A DNA stretch of 64,000 bases from Massilistercora timonensis (GTDB taxonomy: Bacteria; Bacillota; Clostridia; Lachnospirales; Lachnospiraceae), in NCBI RefSeq assembly GCF_900312975.1, contig NZ_LT990039.1, forward strand, positions 2,666,001-2,730,000. The letters are read 5' to 3'. Made by a program: the position numbers and the translations under genes. Below are positions 1 through 8,866 of the stretch, one piece after another (position 1 is the first letter of the stretch; the number at the start of each line of letters is the position of its first letter). A model generated the notes under the pieces. The model saw nothing but the letters and a program-made list of their open reading frames with translations. It did not search any database and was not told the DNA's origin.

Positions 1-287
1 AGATCTCTTCGGTAACTTCTCTTCTGAGTGAAGGGAAGCTGCCGAAGGACCTGCTGGAGATCCTGCTGGGAAATGTGGGACTGGAAGTGACGGACCGGCT
101 GTCCACCCGGTTTTACTGCAACTGTTCCAAGGAGCGGGTGGAGCAGGCGGTGGCCAGCATCGGCAGGAAGGATATCCAGGAGATGATCGACGAGGGCAAG
201 GACATCGAGGTAAAATGTCATTTCTGCAATACCGCTTATCAGTATACGGTAGAAGATCTGAAGCGGATCCTGAAGCACAGCAGATAG
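1..287 (+). CDS. hslO: Hsp33 redox-regulated chaperonin, C-terminal part
   Basis: The reading frame is open from base 3 and runs in from outside the window, so only the last roughly 95 residues are present. Hsp33 is a cytosolic holdase chaperone activated by oxidative unfolding. The zinc redox switch is visible as YCNCS (CxC) followed about 30 residues later by CHFCN (CxxC), which in this family bind zinc with four cysteines and form disulfides on oxidation. The tail YTVEDLKRIL is typical of the family's C-terminus. nadE follows 16 bases after the stop and may be co-transcribed. Identification is firm; the start is not visible. Confidence 0.95.
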   Translation, partial: ISSVTSLLSEGKLPKDLLEILLGNVGLEVTDRLSTRFYCNCSKERVEQAVASIGRKDIQEMIDEGKDIEVKCHFCNTAYQYTVEDLKRILKHSR

Positions 288-303
288 AGGGGGAGAGAAA
301 AGG

Positions 304-2214
304 ATGAAAGACGGATTTATCAAAGTGGCGGCGGCCACCCCGGGGATCCGGGTGGCGGATGTGGCTTACAATACGGCGCAGATCAAAAGCATGATGGGGA
401 AGGCGGTGGAAGAAGGAGCCAAGGTAGTGGTATTCCCGGAGCTTTGCCTTACCGGTTATACCTGCGGGGATCTGTTTACCCAGGAGATCTTGCTGGAACA
501 GGCGAAGCAGGGGCTTAAAGAGATCGGAGAGGCCACCCGGGACATGGATGCCCTGGTCTTTGTGGGTCTGCCTCTGGAAGAAAACGGGGAACTCTATAAC
601 GTGGCGGCGGCATTGAACCGGGGCCGGGTACTGGGATTCACCACCAAGAGTTTTCTGCCAAACTACGGGGAATTTTATGAGATGCGTCAGTTCCGTCAGG
701 GGCCTTCCCGGGCGGGAGAGATCCTGTTTGAGGGAAGACGGGTGCCCTTTGGCCCGGGTCTTCTCTACGAGGCGGAGAGCCTGCCTTCTCTGGTGGTCTC
801 CGCGGAGATCTGCGAGGATGTGTGGTCTCCGGTGCCGCCCAGTATCCAGGCTTCCCGGGAAGGAGCCCTTGTGATCGTCAACTGTTCTGCCAGTGATGAG
901 ACCATCGGCAAGGCGGCTTATCGGAGAAGCTTGATCGAGGGGCAGTCCGCCCGGCTGATCTGCGGGTATGTGTACGCCAATGCAGGGGAAGGGGAATCTA
1001 CCACAGACCTGGTATTTGGCGGCCACAACATCATCGCTGAGAACGGTACGGTACTGGCGGAGGCACCCCGGTTCCAGGGAGGGATCCTGACCACGGAGAT
1101 CGATCTGGAACGCCTGATCGGGGAGCGGCGCAGGAACACCACCTTCCAGAACGCCAAGGAGCGGATCCTGCCCAGGATCCCCTTTGCCTTGGAACTTTCG
1201 GAGACAACCCTTACCAGAAGCTTTGCCTCCCGGCCTTTCGTGCCGTCTGAGGAGGGAGAGCGGAACCAGCGTTGTGAGGAGATCCTGACCATCCAGGCCA
1301 AGGGTCTGGAGAAGCGGCTGGCCCACACCCATGCAAGAAGCGCGGTGGTGGGGATCTCCGGCGGACTGGACTCCACCCTGGCCCTGCTGGTGACGGCTAA
1401 GGCTTTTGACGCCCTGGGGCTTGAGCGCAGCCAGATCGTGGCGGTGACCATGCCCTGTTTTGGCACCACAGACCGGACTTACCGCAACGCCTGCGAGATG
1501 GCCCGCAAACTGGGGGCTACCCTGCGGGAGGTGCCCATTGCGGCGTCAGTGGAGCAGCATTTCCGGGATATCGGACACGATCCGGAGGATCACAGCGTCA
1601 CCTATGAGAATGCACAGGCCAGGGAGCGGACCCAGGTGCTGATGGATATCGCCAACGCAGACGGCGGCATGGTGGTTGGGACCGGGGACATGTCGGAGCT
1701 GGCTCTGGGATGGGCCACCTACAACGGAGATCACATGTCCATGTACGGGGTCAACGCCTCAGTGCCCAAGACGCTGGTTCGCCATCTGGTACATTATTAT
1801 GCCGATACCTGCGGAGATCAGGTGCTAAAAGACGTGCTCTATGACGTGCTGGATACGCCGGTGAGCCCGGAGCTTCTGCCTCCCAAAGACGGGGAGATCG
1901 CCCAGAAGACCGAGGATCTGGTGGGACCTTACGAGTTGCATGATTTCTTTTTGTATTACTTCCTCCGGTTCGGATACAGCCCCAGGAAGATCTACCGCAT
2001 CGCCCGGCTGGCTTTTGCGGGAGAGTATGAAGAGGAGACCATTTTAAAATGGCTTTGCACCTTCCTGCGCCGGTTCTTTACCCAGCAGTTCAAGCGGTCC
2101 TGCCTGCCGGACGGGCCCAAGGTGGGAACGGTGGCCCTGTCGCCCAGAGGAGACTGGCGGATGCCAAGCGACGCCTGCGTGGATCTGTGGCTTGCGGATC
2201 TGGAAGATCTGTAG
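304..2214 (+). CDS. nadE: Glutamine-dependent NAD(+) synthase
   Basis: This enzyme makes NAD from deamido-NAD, ATP and glutamine, the last step of NAD synthesis, in the cytosol. The 636 residues fit the two-domain glutamine-dependent form. An N-terminal nitrilase-like glutaminase domain (about 5-290) shows the catalytic triad Glu46 (FPELCLTGY), Lys115 ([10 protein letters not shown]) and Cys170 (SAEICEDVW). The C-terminal synthetase domain has the ATP pyrophosphatase loop SGGLDS at 352-357. A GGGGGAGAG-type ribosome site precedes the ATG. It lies between hslO and a small cysteine-rich protein gene, all in one direction with short gaps, so one transcript is plausible. Confidence 0.96.
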   Translation: MKDGFIKVAAATPGIRVADVAYNTAQIKSMMGKAVEEGAKVVVFPELCLTGYTCGDLFTQEILLEQAKQGLKEIGEATRDMDALVFVGLPLEENGELYNVAAALNRGRVLGFTTKSFLPNYGEFYEMRQFRQGPSRAGEILFEGRRVPFGPGLLYEAESLPSLVVSAEICEDVWSPVPPSIQASREGALVIVNCSASDETIGKAAYRRSLIEGQSARLICGYVYANAGEGESTTDLVFGGHNIIAENGTVLAEAPRFQGGILTTEIDLERLIGERRRNTTFQNAKERILPRIPFALELSETTLTRSFASRPFVPSEEGERNQRCEEILTIQAKGLEKRLAHTHARSAVVGISGGLDSTLALLVTAKAFDALGLERSQIVAVTMPCFGTTDRTYRNACEMARKLGATLREVPIAASVEQHFRDIGHDPEDHSVTYENAQARERTQVLMDIANADGGMVVGTGDMSELALGWATYNGDHMSMYGVNASVPKTLVRHLVHYYADTCGDQVLKDVLYDVLDTPVSPELLPPKDGEIAQKTEDLVGPYELHDFFLYYFLRFGYSPRKIYRIARLAFAGEYEEETILKWLCTFLRRFFTQQFKRSCLPDGPKVGTVALSPRGDWRMPSDACVDLWLADLEDL

Positions 2215-2241
2215 AAATATAAGGAAAGGGAGCAAAAGAAG

Positions 2242-2667
2242 ATGGAAGGAAAGAAAGAACAGGCAACAGAACGGTTTCAGAAGATGTACAACTGCTGTCA
2301 GGCGGTGGCCTGCACCTACTGTGAGGATCTGGGGATCAGGGAGCAGGATATGTTCCGCATGACAGAAGGGTTTGGCTCCGGGATCGGCGGGCTCAAAGAC
2401 ACCTGCGGGGCGGCCATGGGTATGTTCCTGACCCTGAGCCTGGCCAACAGCGCAGGGGATATGGAGGATCCCTACGCTACCAAGATGGATACCTACGCTA
2501 AGTTCCTGGAGGCGGCGGAAGCCTTCCAAAAAGAGCGGGGATCACTGTACTGCAGGGATCTGAAGACCGAGGACGGCCCCCAGCCGCTGGAGTGCTGCGT
2601 GCGCTGCGTGGAGACGGCGGCCCGGCTGACAGAAGAATATCTGGCGAAGATAGAAGAGAAGAGATAA
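2242..2667 (+). CDS. C_GCAxxG_C_C family protein
   Basis: This 141-residue protein belongs to the C_GCAxxG_C_C family, whose biochemical role is unknown and often suspected to be redox or metal related. The sequence shows an early Cys pair (NCCQAV, residues 17-22), a glycine-rich stretch GFGSGIGG, the signature CGAAMG at 55-60, and a C-terminal CCVRC cluster. There is no signal peptide or membrane segment, so it is probably cytosolic. It follows nadE by 27 bases with an AAGGAAAGGGAG ribosome site and is probably its operon partner. Family assignment is good; function is not known. Confidence 0.85.
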   Translation: MEGKKEQATERFQKMYNCCQAVACTYCEDLGIREQDMFRMTEGFGSGIGGLKDTCGAAMGMFLTLSLANSAGDMEDPYATKMDTYAKFLEAAEAFQKERGSLYCRDLKTEDGPQPLECCVRCVETAARLTEEYLAKIEEKR

Positions 2668-2669
2668 AA

Positions 2670-2699
2670 AAGAGGACAAGGCATTTGCCTTGTCCTCTT
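2670..2699 (-). terminator. Intrinsic terminator of the S1-domain gene
   Basis: A 13-bp perfect stem (AAGAGGACAAGGC at 2670-2682 against 2687-2699) with a 4-base loop. Read on the minus strand it is followed by a run of six T, so it terminates the minus-strand S1 gene ending at 2709. On the plus strand the hairpin lacks a T tract but could also stop read-through from the upstream convergent genes. Confidence 0.85.
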
Positions 2700-2708
2700 C
2701 ATATCCAT

Positions 2709-3431
2709 TTACAGTTTGATGTTCTTGAACAGATCTCCCAGGTTGGTGCCGATGCTCTCGGACTTGGGGATCTCTACCTTTTCTTCCGGCTCTTCTTTCA
2801 CTTCTTCCAGAGCCTTCATGCTCAGGCTGATCTTGCCGTCTTTGATCCCGATGACTTTCACCTTCACCTCGTCGCCTACGCTTAACACGTCCTTGGGGAG
2901 TTTCACCCGCTTCTGGCTGATCTGAGATACATGGACCAGACCGGACAGGCCGTCCTCAAAACGGACGAAGGCGCCGTAGTTCTGAAGGCTCTCTACCTTG
3001 CCGGTAAGCACGGTGCCAACCTTCATGCCGGCGATCCGCTCTTCCCGCGCTTTCTTCTCTTTCTCCTTCAGGATCTCTCTTGCGGAGAGGACCAGACGGT
3101 TGTTGGCCTGATCCACTTCGATGACCTGGACCTCGATATCTTTCAGAAGATAGGTCTCCAGATTCTCGATATAGGATAAGGACAGCTTGGAAGCCGGGAT
3201 GAATCCACGGATCCCTTCTACCATGGCGATGGCGCCGCCGTTTACGATCCCCTCTACCTTGACGGGAAGGACGGTTCCCTTCTCCAGGTAGGATTCCAGT
3301 ACATTCCAGGGGTTGGCATCGTCGAAATGCTCCTCCAGGTCTGCCATGGTCTGAGGTTCTGTCTGGGCAGCGGCCTCAGCTACGGTGTCTTCCGCGACTT
3401 TTGTTTCTTCCTGCAATAATTCTTCGTTCAT
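2709..3431 (-). CDS. S1 RNA-binding domain protein
   Basis: The product has 240 residues. An acidic, low-complexity N-terminus of about 45 residues is followed by two S1 OB-fold domains (about 50-117 and 135-205), the second showing the typical VHVSQIS and GKISLSMK motifs. Proteins of this type bind single-stranded RNA or ribosomes. It resembles a shortened ribosomal protein S1, but full S1 has four to six domains, so I do not call it rpsA. It stands alone on the minus strand with its own promoter and terminator. Confidence 0.85.
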   Translation of the reverse strand: MNEELLQEETKVAEDTVAEAAAQTEPQTMADLEEHFDDANPWNVLESYLEKGTVLPVKVEGIVNGGAIAMVEGIRGFIPASKLSLSYIENLETYLLKDIEVQVIEVDQANNRLVLSAREILKEKEKKAREERIAGMKVGTVLTGKVESLQNYGAFVRFEDGLSGLVHVSQISQKRVKLPKDVLSVGDEVKVKVIGIKDGKISLSMKALEEVKEEPEEKVEIPKSESIGTNLGDLFKNIKL

Positions 3432-3483
3432 AATACTACATCCCTTCTTCGATTCGTGTCCATACGTTCTGTATGCTTTTACC

Positions 3484-3513
3484 AGTATAGCATAAAAGTG
3501 GCGGTTTGTTCAA
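3484..3513 (-). promoter_or_regulatory. Sigma-A-type promoter of the S1-domain gene
   Basis: On the minus strand TTGAAC (3508-3513) and TATACT (3484-3489) are separated by 18 bases, about 50 bases upstream of the S1 gene start. It is the only good promoter match in the divergent gap to the pyrophosphatase gene. Confidence 0.6.
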
Positions 3514-3603
3514 AGAAAATCTGCAAAGCCGGGAAAAATATGGTTGACGAAACGGGGAAAAGATGGCAAGCTAAATGAAAGACATTAACGAGGGAGTAAT
3601 CTT

Positions 3604-5250
3604 ATGGGTAAAAAAGCAGGTAAAGTATACGTGGTAGGCCACAAGAATCCGGATACGGATTCTATTTGTTCGGCTATCGCGTACGCGGAATTAAAGAAGA
3701 AGATTACCGGGGAGGAGTATACGGCAAGGCGGGCGGGCCCCATCAATGAGGAGACCCACTACGTGCTTGGCCGTTTCGGGGTGGAGCCCCCGGCCCTTCT
3801 GCAGAACGTGAAGCTTCAAGTGAAGGATATCGACATCCACAAGATCGAGGGCGTGGATCCCAACGTATCCATCAAGGACACCTGGGCCAAGATGAAGAAA
3901 GAGAATATCAAGACGGTGCCGGTGCTGAAGGAAGACGAACTGGTGGGTGTGATCTCCACGGGAGATATCGCCAATTCCTATATGGGTGTCTACGACAGCC
4001 GGATCCTGTCCCAGGCCAGGACCCAGTACCGGAATATCATCAAGACCCTGGACGGAAAGCTGATCACTGGCAATGAACATGGGTATTTTACCAAGGGGAA
4101 GGTGACCATCGGCGCTTCCAACCCGGATATGATGGAAGAATTTATTGAAAAAGACGACCTGGTGATCCTGGGAAACCGCTATGAGGCCCAGGCCTGCGCA
4201 GTGGATATCGACGCCAGCTGCCTGGTGATCTGTCAGAATGCGGAGGTGCCGGAAGAGTTGATCCGCAAGGCGGAAGAGCAGAGCATTGTGATCATCCAGA
4301 CGCCTCATGATACCTTTACCGCGGCCAGGCTTATCAACCAGAGCATCCCGGTGAAGCATTTCATGAGTAAGGGTCCTCTGACTACCTTCCGGATGAATGA
4401 CTATGTGGAGGACATCAAGGATGTGATGACTAAGAAGAAATTCCGTGATTTCCCCATCCTGGACCGGCACGGACGGTTCAAGGGATTCATCTCCCGGCGC
4501 CGGTTCATGGATGTGAGCAAGAAGCGGGTGATCCTGGTGGACCACAATGAGAAGTCCCAGGCCATTGAGGGGATCGAAGAGGCGGAGATCATTGAGATCA
4601 TCGACCATCACAGACTGGGCAATATCGAGACCATGGGGCCGGTGTTCTTCCGCAACCAGCCGGTGGGCTGTACGGCCACCATTGTCTGGCAGATGTATGA
4701 GGAGGCAGGTGTGAAGATCCCGCCGGTGATCGCGGGGCTTCTGTGCGCGGCTATTGTCTCCGATACTCTGTTATTCCGTTCTCCCACCTGTACGGCGCTG
4801 GATGAGAAAGCGGCCAAAAAGCTTTCCAAGATTGCAGAGGTCAACCTGGAGGAGCTGGCACGGGCCATGTTCAACGCAGGCAGCAGCCTTAAGGGCAAGT
4901 CGGCGGAGGAGATCTGTTTCCAGGATTTCAAGCAGTTTACCGTCAACGAGAGCGTATTTGGCGTAGGTCAGATCAATTCTATGAACCAGGAGGAGCTTCA
5001 GGAGATGAAGAAACTTTTGAAGGACTATCTGCCAAAGGCTATGGAGCAGAACAAACTGCAGATGGTATATTTCATGCTGACGGACATCCTGGACGAATCC
5101 ACGGAGCTTCTGTGCTGCGGCAAGGACGCCCGGGAGTACATACTGGATGCCTTTGACCTGCCCACCGATACGGGCAAGATCGTGTTAAAAGGCGTGGTGT
5201 CCCGGAAGAAGCAGCTGATCCCAGCCCTGGTAGCGGCGCTGCAGCAGTAG
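3604..5250 (+). CDS. Manganese-dependent inorganic pyrophosphatase with CBS-DRTGG insert
   Basis: Family II pyrophosphatase, which hydrolyses PPi in the cytosol using Mn or Co. It has 548 residues, against about 310 for the plain family II enzyme, because a regulatory block is inserted between the metal motifs. Visible parts: VGHKNPDTDS (His13, Asp17, Asp19), CBS domain 1 about 68-130, a DRTGG-like domain about 135-245, CBS domain 2 about 248-308, then VDHNE (312-316), DHH at 334-336, and a C-terminal DHHA2 domain. Known CBS-containing members are inhibited by AMP/ADP and activated by ATP, and those with DRTGG also bind diadenosine polyphosphates. The next gene starts 13 bases later. Confidence 0.93.
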   Translation: MGKKAGKVYVVGHKNPDTDSICSAIAYAELKKKITGEEYTARRAGPINEETHYVLGRFGVEPPALLQNVKLQVKDIDIHKIEGVDPNVSIKDTWAKMKKENIKTVPVLKEDELVGVISTGDIANSYMGVYDSRILSQARTQYRNIIKTLDGKLITGNEHGYFTKGKVTIGASNPDMMEEFIEKDDLVILGNRYEAQACAVDIDASCLVICQNAEVPEELIRKAEEQSIVIIQTPHDTFTAARLINQSIPVKHFMSKGPLTTFRMNDYVEDIKDVMTKKKFRDFPILDRHGRFKGFISRRRFMDVSKKRVILVDHNEKSQAIEGIEEAEIIEIIDHHRLGNIETMGPVFFRNQPVGCTATIVWQMYEEAGVKIPPVIAGLLCAAIVSDTLLFRSPTCTALDEKAAKKLSKIAEVNLEELARAMFNAGSSLKGKSAEEICFQDFKQFTVNESVFGVGQINSMNQEELQEMKKLLKDYLPKAMEQNKLQMVYFMLTDILDESTELLCCGKDAREYILDAFDLPTDTGKIVLKGVVSRKKQLIPALVAALQQ

Positions 5251-5263
5251 GAGGAGAGAGATT

Positions 5264-5830
5264 ATGGGAAAACAAGTCTGGAAGCCGGGAAATATGCTCT
5301 ATCCCCTGCCGGCGATACTGGTGAGTACGGCGGACAAAAAAGGGGAGGACAACCTTCTGACGGTGGCCTGGACGGGAACGGTGTGCACCAATCCGGCCAT
5401 GCTCTATATCTCTGTGCGGCCGGAGCGGTATTCCTATCATATGTTGAAAGAAAGCCGGGAGTTCGTGGTGAACCTGACCACGGAGCGGCTTAGCCGGGCC
5501 GCGGACTGGTGCGGTGTGCGCTCCGGCGCGGATGTGGATAAATGGAAGGAAATGAAGCTGACCCGGGGAAAGGCGAAGACTCTTGCCTATGCCCCCATCC
5601 TTGTGGAGAGCCCGGTGAACATTGAATGTAAAGTACGGGAGATCCTGGAACTGGGATCCCACCACATGTTCCTGGCGGAGGTTTCCGCCGTCCAGGTGGA
5701 GGAGGGGTATCTTACGGAGAGCGGCAAGTTCGAATTGAATAAAAGCGGCCTTATCACCTACTCCCACGGGGAATACTTTTGTATGGGAAAGCCTCTGGGA
5801 AGATTCGGGTGGAGTGTAAAGAAACGATAG
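5264..5830 (+). CDS. Flavin reductase family protein
   Basis: A 188-residue protein of the flavin reductase-like, FMN-binding split-barrel family. Conserved stretches such as LVSTADKKGEDNLLTVAWTG near the N-terminus and SPVNIECKV near residue 120 fit the family. These proteins reduce free flavin or carry FMN for other redox enzymes; the partner here cannot be told. It lies 13 bases after the pyrophosphatase with a GGAGGAGAG ribosome site, so they are probably co-transcribed, and a strong terminator follows. Confidence 0.85.
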   Translation: MGKQVWKPGNMLYPLPAILVSTADKKGEDNLLTVAWTGTVCTNPAMLYISVRPERYSYHMLKESREFVVNLTTERLSRAADWCGVRSGADVDKWKEMKLTRGKAKTLAYAPILVESPVNIECKVREILELGSHHMFLAEVSAVQVEEGYLTESGKFELNKSGLITYSHGEYFCMGKPLGRFGWSVKKR

Positions 5831-5840
5831 TAATTTAAGA

Positions 5841-5880
5841 GGGAACCAGACGATCACGATCGCCCGGTTCCCTTTTTTTA
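5841..5880 (+). terminator. Intrinsic terminator after the flavin reductase gene
   Basis: Stem GGGAACC (5841-5847) with GGTTCCC (5866-5872), a partly paired loop, and a seven-T run. It ends the pyrophosphatase-flavin reductase transcript before the convergent MATE gene. Confidence 0.85.
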
Positions 5881-5901
5881 CTCTTTTTCCGGTTGTATGA
5901 T

Positions 5902-7296
5902 TTAAGAAGCGGCCTGGTCCGGCAGGGGTTTGATCACCTTCCGGTAGATCCGCTTAAGAAGCAGGGTAGATAAGATCACTGATACGATCTCGGCGATGGG
6001 AATGGCCCACCACACCATGGAAAGACCGAATACCGTGGCGAAGATATAGGCCACCGGCAGGATCACGATCAGCTGGCGGGTAGCGGAGATGATCAGGCTG
6101 TAGACGCCATTTCCCAGAGCCTGGAAAATGGAGCCCACGATGATACAGTATCCGGCGAACAAAAAGCTTATGCTGATGATCTTGAGGGCCGGGACGCCGA
6201 TGGCGAGCATGTTTTCTGAAGCACGGAAAAGTGTGCTTAAGAAAAATGCCGGGAAAATCTGGAATATGGCAAATCCAAGGACCATGATGCACACGGCGAT
6301 GAGTACGCTCTTTCTGGCGGTCTTGATGATCCGGTGCTTATTCCTTGCCCCGTAATTGTAGGCGATGATGGGGATCATTCCGTTGTTAAGGCCGAATACC
6401 GGCATGAAGATAAAGCTCTGGAGCTTGAAGTACACGCCGAATACCGCCGCTGCGGTGGAAGAGAACATCAGAAGGATCTTGTTCATGCCAAAGGTCATGA
6501 CAGAACCGATGGACTGCATGATGATGGACGGGATCCCTACCTTGTAGATAAAGAGGATGGTCCGGCCGTGGGGGCGGAATCCCCTGGGGCTTAATGAGAT
6601 CTCTTTGTTCTTAAAGTGGTTGAAGCAAAAGGACATGATCACAGCCACGATCTGCCCTACAACTGTGGCGATGGCGGCACCGGCAACCTCCAGACGGGGA
6701 AAGCCAAAGAGACCGAAGATCATGATAGGGTCCAGGATGATATTGATGATGGCGCCGGTCCCCTGGGTGATCATATTGTAAAAGGTTCTTCCTGTGGACT
6801 GCAGAAGACGCTCGAAGGTGATCTGCAGGAAGATCCCTACAGAGAACAGGGTGATGATGGACATATACTGGACGCCGTACTCCAGGATCACCGGATTGTC
6901 TGTCTGAAGGGAGAAAAAGAGGCGGGAGCCCACAAGTCCCAGCAGCGCGAAGACGATGCAGCTTACGATGGCCAGGAATACCCCGTTCCTTGCCGCATTG
7001 TTGGCACCTTCAAAATTCCGTTCCCCCAGGTTTCGGGAGAGCAGGGCATTGATACCTACGCCGGTTCCGGAAGCCACGGCGATCATGAGAGACTGGACCG
7101 GGAATGCCAGAGAGACCGCGGTCAGGGCATCCTCGCTCAACTGTGCCACAAACATACTGTCCACGATGTTATAGAGTGCCTGCACCAGCATGGACAGCAT
7201 CATAGGAAGGGACATGGTGACCAGAAGTCTGGTGACAGGCATGACCCCCATTTTATTTTCTTCCATTGGGATCTGTTGTTCTTGTGTATTTGACAT
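5902..7296 (-). CDS. MATE family multidrug/cation efflux transporter
   Basis: A membrane antiporter of the MATE family, expected to export cationic drugs or metabolites using Na+ or H+. At 464 residues with about 12 hydrophobic segments it has the usual length. LPMMLSMLVQALYNIVDSMFVAQ-like sequence near the N-terminus is the classic first helix of the family. I start it at the ATG at 7296, which has GAGGAGGTTC five bases upstream; an in-frame upstream ATG would add 22 residues but has no ribosome site and breaks family alignment. It is divergent from the deacetylase gene. The substrate cannot be predicted. Confidence 0.92.
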   Translation of the reverse strand: MSNTQEQQIPMEENKMGVMPVTRLLVTMSLPMMLSMLVQALYNIVDSMFVAQLSEDALTAVSLAFPVQSLMIAVASGTGVGINALLSRNLGERNFEGANNAARNGVFLAIVSCIVFALLGLVGSRLFFSLQTDNPVILEYGVQYMSIITLFSVGIFLQITFERLLQSTGRTFYNMITQGTGAIINIILDPIMIFGLFGFPRLEVAGAAIATVVGQIVAVIMSFCFNHFKNKEISLSPRGFRPHGRTILFIYKVGIPSIIMQSIGSVMTFGMNKILLMFSSTAAAVFGVYFKLQSFIFMPVFGLNNGMIPIIAYNYGARNKHRIIKTARKSVLIAVCIMVLGFAIFQIFPAFFLSTLFRASENMLAIGVPALKIISISFLFAGYCIIVGSIFQALGNGVYSLIISATRQLIVILPVAYIFATVFGLSMVWWAIPIAEIVSVILSTLLLKRIYRKVIKPLPDQAAS

Positions 7297-7429
7297 GATC
7301 GAACCTCCTCGTAAAAAACCAAGGGCTATTATACCATTGGAAACAGGGGATTTCAATGGCATTTCATAGGATTTTCCCTTTCTTCATATGATAGGAGTGA
7401 CAAAGGAAAAGGAGGGGGATGGACTGAAA

Positions 7430-8116
7430 ATGTCGGGAAAGCTGGAGGGGATCTGGATGTTCGCCTGGCTGGTTTTTCTCGCGCTTGCAGTGGGGGCGCC
7501 AGGCGGGGAGGAAGGAGTCCCGGTAAGCGGAGAGGCGGTCCGGGAGGAGGCTGTTTCCGAGCCGGGACCCAGGATCGCTCTTACCTTCGACGACGGGCCG
7601 GGACCTTATACGGAGCGTCTCCTGGATGGGCTGAAGGAGCGGGGAGTGAAAGCTTCTTTTTTCCTGATCGGCAGATCTGTGAAAGAATACCCGGAGGCGG
7701 TAAAACGGATGGAGGAAGAGGGACATCTGATCGGGAACCACACCTACAGCCATGTAAAGCTGAAAGGCCTTTCCCCGGAGGAAACCAGAAGAGAGATCCA
7801 GAAGACAGATGAGGCGGTGTATGAGATCACGGGAAAGCATGTGGCCTATCTCAGGCCGCCTTTTGGCGAATGGGCGGAGGATCTGGAGCTTACGTATCCG
7901 GTGCTCCCGGTGATGTGGACGGTGGATCCTCTGGACTGGACCACAGAAAATGTAGAGGAAATTGTGGATCGGGTAGTGACGCAGGCCGGGGAAAATGATA
8001 TGATTCTATTGCATGACTGTTATGACTCTTCTGTGGAGGCGGCCCTGCGGATCGTGGACCGGCTTCTGGCGGAAGGGTTTGATTTTGTAAGAGTGGATGA
8101 ACTGCTGATCCCATAG
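7430..8116 (+). CDS. Polysaccharide deacetylase (NodB homology), exported
   Basis: A carbohydrate esterase 4 enzyme that removes N-acetyl groups from peptidoglycan or another cell-surface glycan. The NodB motifs are clear: ALTFDDGPG (general base and metal Asp), GNHTYSH (metal His pair), RPPFGEW, and LLHD near the end. The N-terminus has one hydrophobic stretch (WMFAWLVFLALAVGA), a signal peptide or anchor. The start is uncertain: GGAGG at 7411-7415 is 14 bases before the ATG chosen, and an upstream ATG at 7388 adds 14 residues. tcdA follows 16 bases after the stop. Confidence 0.88.
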   Translation: MSGKLEGIWMFAWLVFLALAVGAPGGEEGVPVSGEAVREEAVSEPGPRIALTFDDGPGPYTERLLDGLKERGVKASFFLIGRSVKEYPEAVKRMEEEGHLIGNHTYSHVKLKGLSPEETRREIQKTDEAVYEITGKHVAYLRPPFGEWAEDLELTYPVLPVMWTVDPLDWTTENVEEIVDRVVTQAGENDMILLHDCYDSSVEAALRIVDRLLAEGFDFVRVDELLIP

Positions 8117-8132
8117 AGAAGAGGAGAAGAGA

Positions 8133-8846
8133 ATGGAAGAAGTATTTTCCAGAACAGAACAACTGCTGGGAAGGGAGAAGTTCCAGAAGCTTCGCCGGTG
8201 CCATGTGATGGTGCTGGGGGCAGGAGGCGTGGGGTCTCACTGTGTGGAAGCCCTGGCAAGGGCCGGGGTGGGGAGGCTGACCCTAGTGGACAGCGACCGG
8301 GTGGCTCCTTCCAATATCAACCGCCAATCCATCGCCCTTTTAAGTACGGTGGGGCGCTATAAGACGGAAGTGATGAGAGAGAAGATCCGGGACATTTGCC
8401 CGGATACTCAGGTGGAGTGCCGGGAGACCTTCGTGCTGCCGGACAATGTGGACACCCTCTTTGAAGAGCGGCCGGATTATATTGTGGACGCCATTGACAC
8501 CGTATCCGCCAAGATCGCGGTGGCGGAGAAGGCCAGGGAGTATAAGATCCCTCTGATCAGCAGTATGGGAACCGGCAATAAGCTGCACGGGGAGCTGTTT
8601 CAGATCGGGGACCTCAGTGAGACTTCCGTGTGCCCTCTGTGCCGGGTGATGAGGAGAGAACTGAAGAAACGGGGGATCGAACATCTGAAGGTGCTTTATT
8701 CCACAGAGAAGCCCATCTCGCCCCAGGCGTCGGAGAAGGGGGAGGATGAGGGAAAACGGCTGCCTCCGGGAAGCATTTCTTTTGTGCCGCCGGTGGCAGG
8801 GCTTCTGATCGCGGGCGAAGTGGTCCGGGATCTTCTGGAACTGTGA
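8133..8846 (+). CDS. tcdA: tRNA threonylcarbamoyladenosine dehydratase
   Basis: An E1/ThiF-like enzyme of 237 residues. TcdA uses ATP to cyclise t6A37 in tRNA to ct6A. The nucleotide-binding motif VLGAGGVGSHCVEALARAG (residues about 27-45) is followed by LVDSDRVAPSNINRQ, typical of TcdA/CsdL. A CPLCR motif near residue 168 sits where the family has cysteines. It is packed between the deacetylase and rarA, with rarA starting 20 bases after its stop. Confidence 0.9.
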   Translation: MEEVFSRTEQLLGREKFQKLRRCHVMVLGAGGVGSHCVEALARAGVGRLTLVDSDRVAPSNINRQSIALLSTVGRYKTEVMREKIRDICPDTQVECRETFVLPDNVDTLFEERPDYIVDAIDTVSAKIAVAEKAREYKIPLISSMGTGNKLHGELFQIGDLSETSVCPLCRVMRRELKKRGIEHLKVLYSTEKPISPQASEKGEDEGKRLPPGSISFVPPVAGLLIAGEVVRDLLEL

Positions 8847-8866
8847 GAAATGGAGGAAGAGACAAG

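Noticed and set aside
918-1469. Long open frame on the minus strand inside nadE
   Set aside because: It is a shadow of the nadE coding strand, with no ribosome site or family features.
2709-3431. Ribosomal protein S1 (rpsA)
   Set aside because: Only two S1 domains and an acidic N-terminus; full S1 has more domains, so it is only called an S1-domain protein.
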